Notes under the pieces: model-generated | The model's input: the letters and a program-made list of their open reading frames with translations, nothing else | Told to the model about the DNA's origin: nothing | The model's database searches: none | Shown: in pieces, positions 22,215-29,616 of the stretch | Numbering within the stretch: position 1 is the stretch's first letter | Layout: the number at the start of each line of letters is the position of its first letter | Source of the DNA: JANOYC01 sp031428675 | Lineage (GTDB): Bacteria; Actinomycetota; Actinomycetes; Actinomycetales; Microbacteriaceae | Length of the DNA: 30,316 nt | Assembly (NCBI GenBank): GCA_031428675.1 | Contig: JANOYC010000071.1 | Coordinates: forward strand, 1-30,316 | Direction of reading: 5' to 3' | Translations under genes and position numbers: made by a program

Positions 22215-23384
22215 TCAGAGTCGATCGAGCGCACCGAGCACGTCGTCGACAAGATCGCGCTCACCCTCGATGCCCACCGACAACCGCACGATGTTCTCGG
22301 GCACCTCGAGCGCGGTTCCGCGCACCGATGCGTGAGTCATCTCGGACGGGTAGCCGATGAGCGACTCCACACCGCCGAGGGATTCGGCGAGCTGGAAAAG
22401 GGTAGTCGACTCGGCGAAAGCGCGGGCAGCGTTCGCGCCTCCCGCGAGCGCGACGGAGATCATCCCGCCGAATGCCTTCATCTGGCGCGCGGCAAGATCG
22501 TGGCCCGGATGGCTCGCAAGTCCCGGGTAATAGACAGCATCCAGCGCCGGATGCCCCACGAGACTCTCGGCGATCGCCATGGCATTGGAGGAGTGCTTGT
22601 CGAGACGCACGGCGAGCGTCTTGATTCCTCGAATCGTGAGCCAGGCATCCATGGGGCTTGATACGGCGCCGACGCCGAACTGGATGAAACCGATCTTGGT
22701 GGCGATTTCGTCGTCGTCGACCACCACAGCGCCGCCGAGAAGATCGGAGTGCCCGCCGAGATATTTGGTGGTGGAGTGAACAACGATGTCAGCGCCAAGC
22801 GCAATCGGCTGCTGCAGATACGGCGACGCGAACGTGTTGTCGACGACGACGAGGGCGCCGGCCTCGTGCCCGATCTCTGCGAGAGCTGCAATGTCGCTGA
22901 TCTTCATGAGCGGGTTGCTGGGGGTCTCCACCCACAGGATGCGGGTCTCCGGTCGCATCGCAGCCCGCACGGCGTCGAGGTCGGCCATCTCCACCGTCGT
23001 CAGGTCGACACCCCACGGAACGTAGGCGCGATTGACGAGGCGGTGCGTGCCGCCATACACGTCGTTTCCCATCACGACGTGTGCGTCGGGCGCCAACAGC
23101 GCGCGAAAAACGGCATCTTCGGCGGAGAGACCGGACGCGAAGCTGAACGCGTGGCGTGCGCCTTCGAGAGATGCGAGCAGCTCCTGCAAAGAATCCCTCG
23201 TGGGGTTGCCGCCTCGCGCGTATTCATAGCCGCCACGGAATCCGCCGATACCGTCTTGCACGAATGTGGACGTGAAGTGGATGGGTGGAACTACCGCCCC
23301 GGTGGCCTGGTCGAAATCCTGCCCGACGTGAATGGCGCGCGTCGCGAAGTCATGGTTGTTCGAGGGCGTGGTGCTGTCTGACAC
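22215..23384 (-). CDS. metB: Cystathionine gamma-synthase / gamma-lyase (PLP enzyme)
   Basis: Cys/Met-metabolism PLP-dependent enzyme of 389 aa, fold type I. Seen: FATRAIHVGQ at the N-terminus, YEYARGGNPTR (phosphate and substrate contacts), SFASGLSAEDAV, VETPSNPLM, VDNTFASPYLQQP, and the PLP lysine in HSTTKYLGGHSD (Lys207). Synthase (MetB) and lyase (CGL) cannot be separated by eye; next to cystathionine beta-synthase it may act as the lyase of reverse transsulfuration (homocysteine to cysteine). GTG start at 23384, no strong ribosome site. It lies 32 bp after the beta-synthase gene on the same strand, so the two are likely co-transcribed. Confidence 0.9.
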   Translation of the reverse strand: MSDSTTPSNNHDFATRAIHVGQDFDQATGAVVPPIHFTSTFVQDGIGGFRGGYEYARGGNPTRDSLQELLASLEGARHAFSFASGLSAEDAVFRALLAPDAHVVMGNDVYGGTHRLVNRAYVPWGVDLTTVEMADLDAVRAAMRPETRILWVETPSNPLMKISDIAALAEIGHEAGALVVVDNTFASPYLQQPIALGADIVVHSTTKYLGGHSDLLGGAVVVDDDEIATKIGFIQFGVGAVSSPMDAWLTIRGIKTLAVRLDKHSSNAMAIAESLVGHPALDAVYYPGLASHPGHDLAARQMKAFGGMISVALAGGANAARAFAESTTLFQLAESLGGVESLIGYPSEMTHASVRGTALEVPENIVRLSVGIEGERDLVDDVLGALDRL

Positions 23385-23416
23385 GAGGATCTTTTCGTTG
23401 CGGGGCGGACGGACGA

Positions 23417-24781
23417 CTATTCGGACACGAAGCTCAACATGTCGTGTCGGGTGAGCACGGCCGCCGGTTTGCCGTCGCTCGTCACGAGGAGAGCATCGGC
23501 ACCGGAGAGCGCGCTGCGAGCGGCGGTGACCGACTCGTGCACTCCGATCAAACCGAGCGGTGGGCCGATGAATTCCCGAATGGCGTCGGTCATCTTCGCC
23601 CTGCCGCTGAAAACGTCCTCCAGTAACGAGCGCTCGTCGATCGACCCGATCACCTCACCCATGACGACTGGGGGCTCCGCGGTCAGCACCGGCATCTGCG
23701 ACACGTCGTAGGTGGTCATGATCTGGATCGCATCGCGCACGGTATCAGTCGGGTGAACGTGCACGAAATCGGGAAGCTCGCCATCCTTTGAGCCGATGAC
23801 ATCTGCCACTGTCTTCTCTTCACTGACTTGCGTGAAGCCGTAGGACTGCATCCATTTCTCGTTGAAGATCTTGCCCAAATAGCCGCGACCACCGTCGGGG
23901 AGGAGCACGACGACGACGTCTTCTGGACCGAGATCCGCCGCCGCCTTGAGCGCGGCTGACACCGCAAGCCCGCTCGAACCGCCCACCAGTAGCCCTTCCT
24001 CGCGAGCGAGTCTGCGGGTCAATTCGAACGATTCCGCGTCGCTGGATGCGATGATGCGGTCGACAACGGACGGATCGTAGGCGCTCGGCCAGAAGTCTTC
24101 TCCGACGCCTTCGACGAGGTAGGGTCTGCCGGTGCCGCCGGAGTACACAGATCCCTCTGGGTCTGCTCCGATGACCTGCACCGCGCCGCCGGATACCTCC
24201 TTCAGGTACCGGCCGACACCGCTGATGGTGCCTCCCGTGCCTACCCCCGCGACGAAGTGGGTGATCAAGCCATCGGTGTCGTGCCAGATCTCGGGACCGG
24301 TCGTCTCGTAATGGCTGAGCGGTCCGTTGGGATTCGAATACTGGTTGGGCTTGAACGCGCCCGGGATCTCCCTCGCCAATCGGTCGGACACGCTGTAGTA
24401 GGAATTGGGGTCTTCCGGCGCGACCGCCGTTGGCGTCACGACGACTTCGGCGCCATAGGCGCTCAGCACACTGCGCTTGTCTTCGCCCACCTTGTCGGGA
24501 ACGACGAAGACGCAGCGATAGCCGCGTTGCTGGGCGACGAGCGCCAGGCCGATGCCGGTATTGCCGCTTGTCGGCTCGACTATTGTGCCGCCAGGCCCCA
24601 GCAGACCTTCGCGCTCGGCAGCGTCGACGATGCGCGTAGCGATACGGTCTTTCGACGATCCGCCCGGGTTGAGATATTCGACTTTGGCAAGGATCGTGGG
24701 GGCGAATCCCTTCGCAACGCTGTTGAGTCGCACGAGCGGGGTGTTGCCGACGAGATCGAGCACGGAATTCGCGTACTTCAT
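23417..24781 (-). CDS. cbs: Cystathionine beta-synthase with C-terminal CBS domains
   Basis: PLP enzyme condensing homocysteine and serine to cystathionine. 454 aa. Seen: LVGNTPLVRLN, the PLP lysine in PGGSSKDR (Lys44), the phosphate-binding TSGNTG (71-76), GTGGTISG, and a C-terminal pair of CBS regulatory modules (about residues 335-450; VHPTDTVRDAIQIM...SQMPVL and the second from IGVHESVTAARSAL). The CBS pair separates it from cysteine synthase (CysK), which lacks it. ATG start at 24781 with GAGGG just before it. First gene of a two-gene transsulfuration unit. Confidence 0.94.
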   Translation of the reverse strand: MKYANSVLDLVGNTPLVRLNSVAKGFAPTILAKVEYLNPGGSSKDRIATRIVDAAEREGLLGPGGTIVEPTSGNTGIGLALVAQQRGYRCVFVVPDKVGEDKRSVLSAYGAEVVVTPTAVAPEDPNSYYSVSDRLAREIPGAFKPNQYSNPNGPLSHYETTGPEIWHDTDGLITHFVAGVGTGGTISGVGRYLKEVSGGAVQVIGADPEGSVYSGGTGRPYLVEGVGEDFWPSAYDPSVVDRIIASSDAESFELTRRLAREEGLLVGGSSGLAVSAALKAAADLGPEDVVVVLLPDGGRGYLGKIFNEKWMQSYGFTQVSEEKTVADVIGSKDGELPDFVHVHPTDTVRDAIQIMTTYDVSQMPVLTAEPPVVMGEVIGSIDERSLLEDVFSGRAKMTDAIREFIGPPLGLIGVHESVTAARSALSGADALLVTSDGKPAAVLTRHDMLSFVSE

Positions 24782-24833
24782 GATCCCTCAATCTATCAGC
24801 GGGCAATCCGTCGCGGCCGGGCGGACTGCCGGG

Positions 24834-24862
24834 GTGAAACTCTACGGCCAGCCGTTTAGAGT
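24834..24862 (+). promoter_or_regulatory. Possible promoter of the DUF3105 gene
   Basis: GTGAAA (24834-24839), a 17-bp spacer and TAGAGT (24857-24862), in the 148-bp divergent gap from cbs. Only moderate matches to consensus. If real, it rules out the upstream in-frame starts of the next gene. Confidence 0.35.
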
Positions 24863-24929
24863 CGTTGGTGAGCACCGTGCAACCGGGCAAGCGATCCGCC
24901 GGTTGCTCCCCCAGACAGAGAGTAATCCG

Positions 24930-25622
24930 TTGCCCCAGAGCACCCCGCCAGCATCCGGTTCCGACAAGAGCCTCACCGTCAAGCAACAGCGTGAACAGCG
25001 ACGCGCCGCCAAAGTCGCCCTGCTCAAGAAGCAAGAAGCGGCGGCCAAGCGCAATCGCCTCATCGGCATCATCTCGGCCGCATTCGCAGGCGCGGGCATC
25101 CTCGCGCTCATCATCGTCTTCATTGTGACGAGCGCGACTCCGAAACCTGACCCCGCGACTATCGATATTGAGGGTCTGCAGACCTGGGACGACCTGGCGG
25201 CGAATCACGTGGAGGCCGCCGTTGACTATGACGCTCAGTACGGCATGAACCCCCCGGCCGGAGGGGACCACAACGGCGTGTGGCTGAACTGCGGAATCTA
25301 CGAAGATCCGCAGCCGAACGAGAACGCCGTGCATTCTCTCGAGCACGGCGCAATCTGGGTCACCTACGACCCGTCCGCTCTCGACGCGGAAGAGATCGCG
25401 GCCCTCGGCAACGCGGTGCCGAGCACGTACTCCATCGTGTCGCCCTACGAGAACCTTCCTGCGCCCATCGTCGTAAGCGCGTGGGGCGGCCAGGTGCAAC
25501 TCGACAGTGTCGACGACGAGCGACTGGAAAGCTTCATCACGAAGTACTGGAAGTCCGCGTCCGCACCCGAACCGGGTGCCGTGTGCACGGGCGGAGTGGA
25601 CGGCCCGGGCAAAGCCAGCTGA
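24930..25622 (+). CDS. DUF3105 single-pass membrane protein
   Basis: 230 aa. Seen: a hydrophilic, Lys/Arg/Gln-rich cytoplasmic N-terminus (about 1-45), one membrane segment (IGIISAAFAGAGILALIIVF, about 48-70), then an extracellular DUF3105 domain with the family blocks YGMNPPAGGDHNGVW, CGIYEDPQPNENAVHSLEHGAIWVTY and a late Cys (AVCTGG). The conserved His residues (GGDH, SLEHG) and two Cys suggest a metal site or disulfide, but no function is established. The chosen start is TTG at 24930 because the frame upstream overlaps the promoter region and cbs; this start is uncertain. One base separates its stop from the DUF305 gene. Confidence 0.8.
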   Translation: MPQSTPPASGSDKSLTVKQQREQRRAAKVALLKKQEAAAKRNRLIGIISAAFAGAGILALIIVFIVTSATPKPDPATIDIEGLQTWDDLAANHVEAAVDYDAQYGMNPPAGGDHNGVWLNCGIYEDPQPNENAVHSLEHGAIWVTYDPSALDAEEIAALGNAVPSTYSIVSPYENLPAPIVVSAWGGQVQLDSVDDERLESFITKYWKSASAPEPGAVCTGGVDGPGKAS

Positions 25623-25623
25623 C

Positions 25624-26256
25624 GTGCGACGCAATCGGCTGATCGCCGCGGTGGTCGCCGCGGCGATCGTCGTCACGATCGGTGCGTTCGCGCTCGGGCG
25701 GGCGACGGCTCCCGGTTCACCGACCCCCGGCCAGAACAGCGCGGAAGCGGGATTCGCGCGCGACATGCAAGTGCACCACGCTCAAGCCGTAGAAATGGCA
25801 CTCATCGTGCGCGACAGTTCCGATGACGCCTCTGTGCGCTCGATCGCGTATGACATTGCGACCTCTCAGGCGCAACAGTCCGGTCAGATGTTCGGCTGGC
25901 TGGCCGCATGGGGGCTTTCACAGGCAGCGAACGAACCGTCCATGACCTGGATGACACGCCCAGCTCGCGACGGATCTGCTCACCACGACGACGCCAGCGT
26001 GCACACCCCCGGCGATCCCATGCCCGGACTCGCGACGAGCGCCGAGCTCGCCACCCTGCGCACCGCCACGGGAATCGACGCGGAGAGAGTGTTCCTCGAA
26101 CTCATGATCGAGCATCACCGTGGCGGGGTCGACATGGCCAAAGCCGTGCTCACACGGACGAGCGAAAAGGTCGTCACCGAACTCGCGACCTCGATCGTCG
26201 TGGCGCAGTCAAGCGAGATCGGCGCGATGCAGAACCTGCTCGACGCCCGCCGTTAG
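25624..26256 (+). CDS. DUF305 exported protein
   Basis: 210 aa with an N-terminal signal anchor (RRNRLIAAVVAAAIVVTIGAF) and a DUF305 four-helix (ferritin-like) domain. Seen: FARDMQVHHAQAVEMA near residues 40-55 and the matching LMIEHHRGGVDMAKAVL near 160-176, the paired HH motifs of the family; a His/Asp-rich loop (SAHHDDASVH) lies between. DUF305 proteins are often found near copper-handling genes, so metal binding is possible but unproven here. The start is GTG at 25624, one base after the DUF3105 stop; the longer open frame overlaps that gene. Its stop codon overlaps the stop of the convergent ABC gene (TTAG). Confidence 0.86.
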   Translation: MRRNRLIAAVVAAAIVVTIGAFALGRATAPGSPTPGQNSAEAGFARDMQVHHAQAVEMALIVRDSSDDASVRSIAYDIATSQAQQSGQMFGWLAAWGLSQAANEPSMTWMTRPARDGSAHHDDASVHTPGDPMPGLATSAELATLRTATGIDAERVFLELMIEHHRGGVDMAKAVLTRTSEKVVTELATSIVVAQSSEIGAMQNLLDARR

Positions 26257-28133
26257 CGCCGCTCGCGGTACAACTGCGCATAGGTTCCTTCCGCCGCGAT
26301 CAGCTCGGCGTGCGTGCCCTGCTCGACGATGCGCCCCTTGGCCACTACGAAGATCACGTCGGCGCCGACGACCGTCGACAGTCGGTGCGCGATGGCGATC
26401 GTCGTGCGGCCTCGAGCCGCGGTGTCGAGTGCTGCCTGCACAGCGCGCTCCGACACCGAGTCAAGCGCGCTCGTCGCCTCGTCGAGTATCAGCACGGCGG
26501 GGTCTTTGAGCAACACGCGGGCGATCGCGATGCGTTGCTTCTCGCCGCCACTCAGCCGGTATCCGCGTTCGCCGACAACTGTCGCATAGCCGCCGGGGAA
26601 CGACTCGATGGTGTCGTGGATGTTCGCCGCTCGGCACGCATCCTCAAGCTCGGCATCGCTCGCGGCTGGCTTCGCATACCGAAGGTTCTCGGCGATTGAG
26701 GCGTGAAACAGGTAGGTGTCTTGGCTCACGATTCCGATGTTGTTCACGAGCGAATCCTGTTCGAGTTCACGCACGTCATCGCCGGCGAACAGAACCCGCC
26801 CACTCGATGCTTCGTGGATGCGCGGAATCAGGTAGGAAATCGTCGTCTTCCCCGCGCCCGACGGCCCGACGAACGCGGCGAACTGCCCCGGCTCAATGGT
26901 GAACGACACGTCATCGAGCGTGGCGAGTGTCTCGTCGCCGGCATCCGGATACCGGAATCCGACGTGATCGAAGTCGACGCGACCGAGGAGGGCGGACGAC
27001 ACAGGATGCGCGTCTGCACGGTCGACGATCGCGGGCGCCAAATCGAGGTACTCGAAAATACGGGCGAACAGCGCTTGCGACGTCTGCAGGTCGAGGGCCA
27101 CGCGCATGAGCCCCAGCAGCGGAAACATGAGCCTCGCCTGCACCGTGGTGAAGGCGACGATCGTGCCAGCCGTGACCGGGACATCCCGCTCAATTAGCCA
27201 TGCCGCCGCAACATAGATGACCGCCGGGATGATCGAGAGAAATACGTTCACGGTCGCGAAGAACCACTGACCGCTCATCTGCTGCTTCACCTGAAGGTGC
27301 ACCTGATTGTCGTTCTCCGCGGAATATCGGGAGATCTCGGCCGATTGCTGGGTGAAGCTCTTGGCGAGCAATATGCCGGATACGCTCAGTGCCTCTTGTG
27401 TGATCGCGCTCATCTCGCTGAGCGACTCCTGCGTCTTCGTTGCGATGCGCGCGCGAATGAGGCCGACGTGGCGTTGCGCCACCACGAGCACCGGCACGAG
27501 CACGATGGCAACAAGCGTGAGCTGCCAACTGAGCACGAGCATCGACACGACAGCCGCCATCACCGTGACGGTATTGCCGATGACGCTCGAGATCGTGTTG
27601 CTCAGCACGCCGGCAACGCCGCCCACGTCGTTTTGCAACCGGGACTGAATCGCCCCCGTCTTGGTCTTGGTGAAGAAGGCGAGCTCCATGGATTGGAGAT
27701 GCCCGAACAGCCGCACGCGCAGTTCGCCCATGACCTTGTTGCCGACTGTCGCCGTCAGATAGGTCTGCCACACGCCCAGGCCAGCGGATGCGAGCCACAG
27801 CACGACCATGATTCCGACCAATTCGAGGAGTACCGGAACGTTCGGGCCGCCGGGAGGAAAGAGCCCCACATCGAATGCCTGCTTGGTGAGCAGCGGAGGC
27901 AACACGCTGATCGCCGCGCCGACGAGAACCAGCGAAATCGTGAGAGCCAAGGTGCGCCGGTGCGGCGAGAACAGCTTTCCGATGCGAGGAAGAAGGTCGG
28001 GAATCTCGGGCGCTTCAGCGTTCTCGGCGCGCTGGCTGTCGACATCCGCGTTCGACACCCGAGTTCTCGGCTTGCCGTACTGCCCGACCTGCGAGCCATG
28101 GCCGGTATGGCCGGCGCCGTGCATTCCACTCAC
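26253..28133 (-). CDS. ABC exporter (fused membrane and ATPase domains) with His/Gly-rich N-terminus
   Basis: Half-transporter of 626 aa working as a homo- or heterodimer in the cytoplasmic membrane. Seen: a six-helix ABC_membrane domain (about 60-350) and an ATPase domain with Walker A GPSGAGKTT (about 418-426), Q-loop IVSQDTYLF, signature LSGGEKQR (about 525), Walker B LILDEATSALD and H-loop AIAHRLST. MsbA/LmrA-like; the substrate is unknown. The first 20 residues are His/Gly-rich (HGAGHTGHG), which is unusual. The GTG start at 28133 lacks a clear ribosome site and has a TACAGT -10-like box ending six bases before it, so leaderless translation is possible; ATG at 28124 is an alternative. 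Confidence 0.92.
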   Translation of the reverse strand: MSGMHGAGHTGHGSQVGQYGKPRTRVSNADVDSQRAENAEAPEIPDLLPRIGKLFSPHRRTLALTISLVLVGAAISVLPPLLTKQAFDVGLFPPGGPNVPVLLELVGIMVVLWLASAGLGVWQTYLTATVGNKVMGELRVRLFGHLQSMELAFFTKTKTGAIQSRLQNDVGGVAGVLSNTISSVIGNTVTVMAAVVSMLVLSWQLTLVAIVLVPVLVVAQRHVGLIRARIATKTQESLSEMSAITQEALSVSGILLAKSFTQQSAEISRYSAENDNQVHLQVKQQMSGQWFFATVNVFLSIIPAVIYVAAAWLIERDVPVTAGTIVAFTTVQARLMFPLLGLMRVALDLQTSQALFARIFEYLDLAPAIVDRADAHPVSSALLGRVDFDHVGFRYPDAGDETLATLDDVSFTIEPGQFAAFVGPSGAGKTTISYLIPRIHEASSGRVLFAGDDVRELEQDSLVNNIGIVSQDTYLFHASIAENLRYAKPAASDAELEDACRAANIHDTIESFPGGYATVVGERGYRLSGGEKQRIAIARVLLKDPAVLILDEATSALDSVSERAVQAALDTAARGRTTIAIAHRLSTVVGADVIFVVAKGRIVEQGTHAELIAAEGTYAQLYRERR

Positions 28134-28245
28134 CAGCCCACTGTAGATCGGGATGGCTACCTATCCGCACCGTGGGACGCCCGGCGGCCAGTCTTGGCTC
28201 ACACGCCCCGGTCTGCTGTTTCGGTGCGCCGGCCGTTAACGCGCA

Positions 28246-28275
28246 GAAGGCGTCGCCCCGGGGGACGACGCCTTC
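28246..28275 (-). terminator. Stem-loop after rplL
   Basis: GAAGGCGTCG (28246-28255) pairs with CGACGCCTTC (28266-28275) in a 10-bp stem, 17 nt past the rplL stop. There is no T-run on the minus strand, so it may be a weak or Rho-assisted terminator. Confidence 0.55.
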
Positions 28276-28292
28276 GCGTGTGAAAAGCGGTA

Positions 28293-28676
28293 TTACTTGA
28301 CGGTGACGGTGGCGCCAGCAGCTTCGAGCTGGGCCTTCGCCTTGTCAGCGGCTTCCTTGTTGACACCCTCGAGCACAACGCCCGGGGCGCCATCAACGAC
28401 GGCCTTGGCCTCGCCGAGGCCGAGGCTCGTGAGCGCGCGGACCTCCTTGATGACCTGGATCTTCTTGTCGCCAGCAGCCTCAAGGACGACGTCGAACGAG
28501 GTCTTCTCCTCGACCTCTTCGACGGGTGCGGCGGGTCCGCCAGCGGCTGCAACGGCAACCGGAGCGGCGGCGGTGACCTCGAAGGTCTCCTCGAACTTCT
28601 TCACGAACTCGCTGAGCTCGATGAGGGTGAGGTCCTTGAAGGCCTCGAGCAGGTCGTCAGTCGACAGCTTTGCCAT
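28293..28676 (-). CDS. rplL: 50S ribosomal protein bL12 (L7/L12)
   Basis: 127-aa stalk protein, present in multiple copies on L10 and recruiting translation factors. Seen: an N-terminal dimerisation segment (LSTDDLLEAFKDLTLIELSEFVKKFEE), an Ala/Gly/Pro-rich hinge (about 33-52) and the conserved C-terminal domain (KTSFDVVLEAAGDKKIQVIKEVRALT, GLGEAKAVVDGAPGVV). ATG at 28676 with AAGGAG about six bases upstream. It follows rplJ by 44 bp in the standard rplJL operon. Confidence 0.98.
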   Translation of the reverse strand: MAKLSTDDLLEAFKDLTLIELSEFVKKFEETFEVTAAAPVAVAAAGGPAAPVEEVEEKTSFDVVLEAAGDKKIQVIKEVRALTSLGLGEAKAVVDGAPGVVLEGVNKEAADKAKAQLEAAGATVTVK

Positions 28677-28720
28677 GGTGTTCTCCTTAGTGTTCTTGTT
28701 GGTTTTCTAACCGCGTGGGA

Positions 28721-29236
28721 TTAACCCGCGGACTCCTGCTTCTCACGCAGCGCGTCGACCGTGCGAACGGCCTTCGACAGCGGTGCGTTGAACAGATATG
28801 CGGCGCCGAACAGCGAAGCCTTGAATGCGCCGGCCAGCTTGGCGAGCAGCACCTCCCGGCTTTCGAGGTCGGCGAGCTTCGAAACCTCTGCGGCGCTGAG
28901 CGGGTTACCGTCGAAGTAACCGCCCTTCACCACGAGCAGAGGGTTTGCCTTGGCAAAGTCACGCAACGACTTCGCGACGGCGACTGGGTCTCCGTGCACG
29001 AAGGCGATCGCGGAAGGTCCGACGAGTTCGGCATCAAATGAGCTGATGCCGGCCTGGTTGGCCGCAATCTTGGTAAGCGTGTTCTTCACCACGGCGTAGT
29101 TGGCGTGCTCACTGATCGACGTGCGCAGCGTCTTGAGCTGCTTGACCGTGAGTCCGCGGTACTCGGTGAGCAGTACGGCATTGGAGTTGCGGAACTGGTC
29201 CGTAAGCTCTGCTACCGAAGCTTCCTTGTTCGCCAT
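28721..29236 (-). CDS. rplJ: 50S ribosomal protein uL10
   Basis: 171-aa base of the ribosomal stalk; binds 23S rRNA and anchors L12 dimers. Seen: an ANKEASVAELTDQFRNSNAVLLTEYRGLTV N-terminus (given in part), KNTLTKIAA, and the C-terminal L12-binding helix. The start is ATG at 29236 with AAGGAG four bases before it; the frame extends upstream through the leader but lacks family similarity there. Followed by rplL. Expression is expected to be controlled by L10 or L10-L12 binding to the leader. Confidence 0.97.
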   Translation of the reverse strand: MANKEASVAELTDQFRNSNAVLLTEYRGLTVKQLKTLRTSISEHANYAVVKNTLTKIAANQAGISSFDAELVGPSAIAFVHGDPVAVAKSLRDFAKANPLLVVKGGYFDGNPLSAAEVSKLADLESREVLLAKLAGAFKASLFGAAYLFNAPLSKAVRTVDALREKQESAG

Positions 29237-29442
29237 GGCGCTCCTTGAATCGTGTGTGTACATTTCCGCAGACGCGAGCGGCATCCCTGGTGCGACATGA
29301 AAAAAGCCCCGGCGCAAGCGCACGGAGCAACACCCAGATGAGGGACGTACTTCACACACCTGCGCAGGACGTTCACATTCGTGAACCTTCGATCAGCGGG
29401 CTGTCGCGAGACGGCACGCCGATAACCGGCGGTCTTTGGCTC
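29237..29442 (-). promoter_or_regulatory. rplJ leader (L10-type autoregulatory region, tentative)
   Basis: About 200 nt of untranslated leader before rplJ, from a predicted promoter near 29.45 kb. It contains a GTTCAC-ATTC-GTGAAC hairpin (29371-29386), a CCTGCGCAGG palindrome and a terminator hairpin followed by six T. Position and attenuator fit L10-leader regulation; the defining L10-binding kink-turn was not matched to a model. Confidence 0.5.
29301..29329 (-). terminator. Intrinsic terminator / attenuator upstream of rplJ
   Basis: On the minus strand, GCTCCG(T)GCG pairs with CGCCGGGGC around CTTG, with one bulged T and one G-T pair, followed directly by TTTTTT. It lies 64 nt before the rplJ start inside the leader, where it would stop leader transcripts unless an alternative fold forms. 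Confidence 0.7.
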
Positions 29443-29447
29443 CGCTC

Positions 29448-29476
29448 AGAGTACGGCACACGCCCGCTCGCCGCAA
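29448..29476 (-). promoter_or_regulatory. rplJ promoter (-35/-10)
   Basis: On the minus strand, TTGCGG (29476-29471), a 17-bp spacer and TACTCT (29453-29448). Actinobacterial-style boxes with ideal spacing; moderate match only. Confidence 0.45.
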
Positions 29477-29483
29477 CCGCAAC

Positions 29484-29523
29484 GCCGCACGCGCCCCTCA
29501 CCCCTCTCTCTCCCTCACCCCCC
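29484..29523 (+). repeat. Pyrimidine-rich tract
   Basis: C/T-rich low-complexity stretch (CCCCTCACCCCTCTCTC and similar) directly abutting repeat copy 2, as a C/A-rich tract abuts copy 1. Confidence 0.55.
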
Positions 29524-29583
29524 TCGACTTGCCCTCTTTGGTCGCGGTTTAGCGCGAAATCGCGGCGATTGTGGGCAACTCGA
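29524..29583. repeat. Inverted-repeat element, copy 2 (60 bp)
   Basis: TCGACTTGCCCTC (29524-29536) and GTGGGCAACTCGA (29571-29583) pair at 11 of 13 positions around a 34-bp centre that itself folds partly (TCGCGGTTT with AAATCGCGG). The right arm matches the right arm of copy 1 at 4063-4078 over 12 bases. It lies between the rplJ promoter and the DUF559-type gene, 33 bp past the end of the latter. Confidence 0.7.
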
Positions 29584-29616
29584 TGGAAGCCGGGAGCCGG
29601 GAGCCGAGGGCGCACG

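Noticed and set aside
23820..25766. 648-aa minus-strand open frame across cbs and the DUF3105 gene
   Set aside because: Overlaps cbs in another frame and DUF3105 antisense; Arg-rich translation with no motifs. A high-GC artefact.
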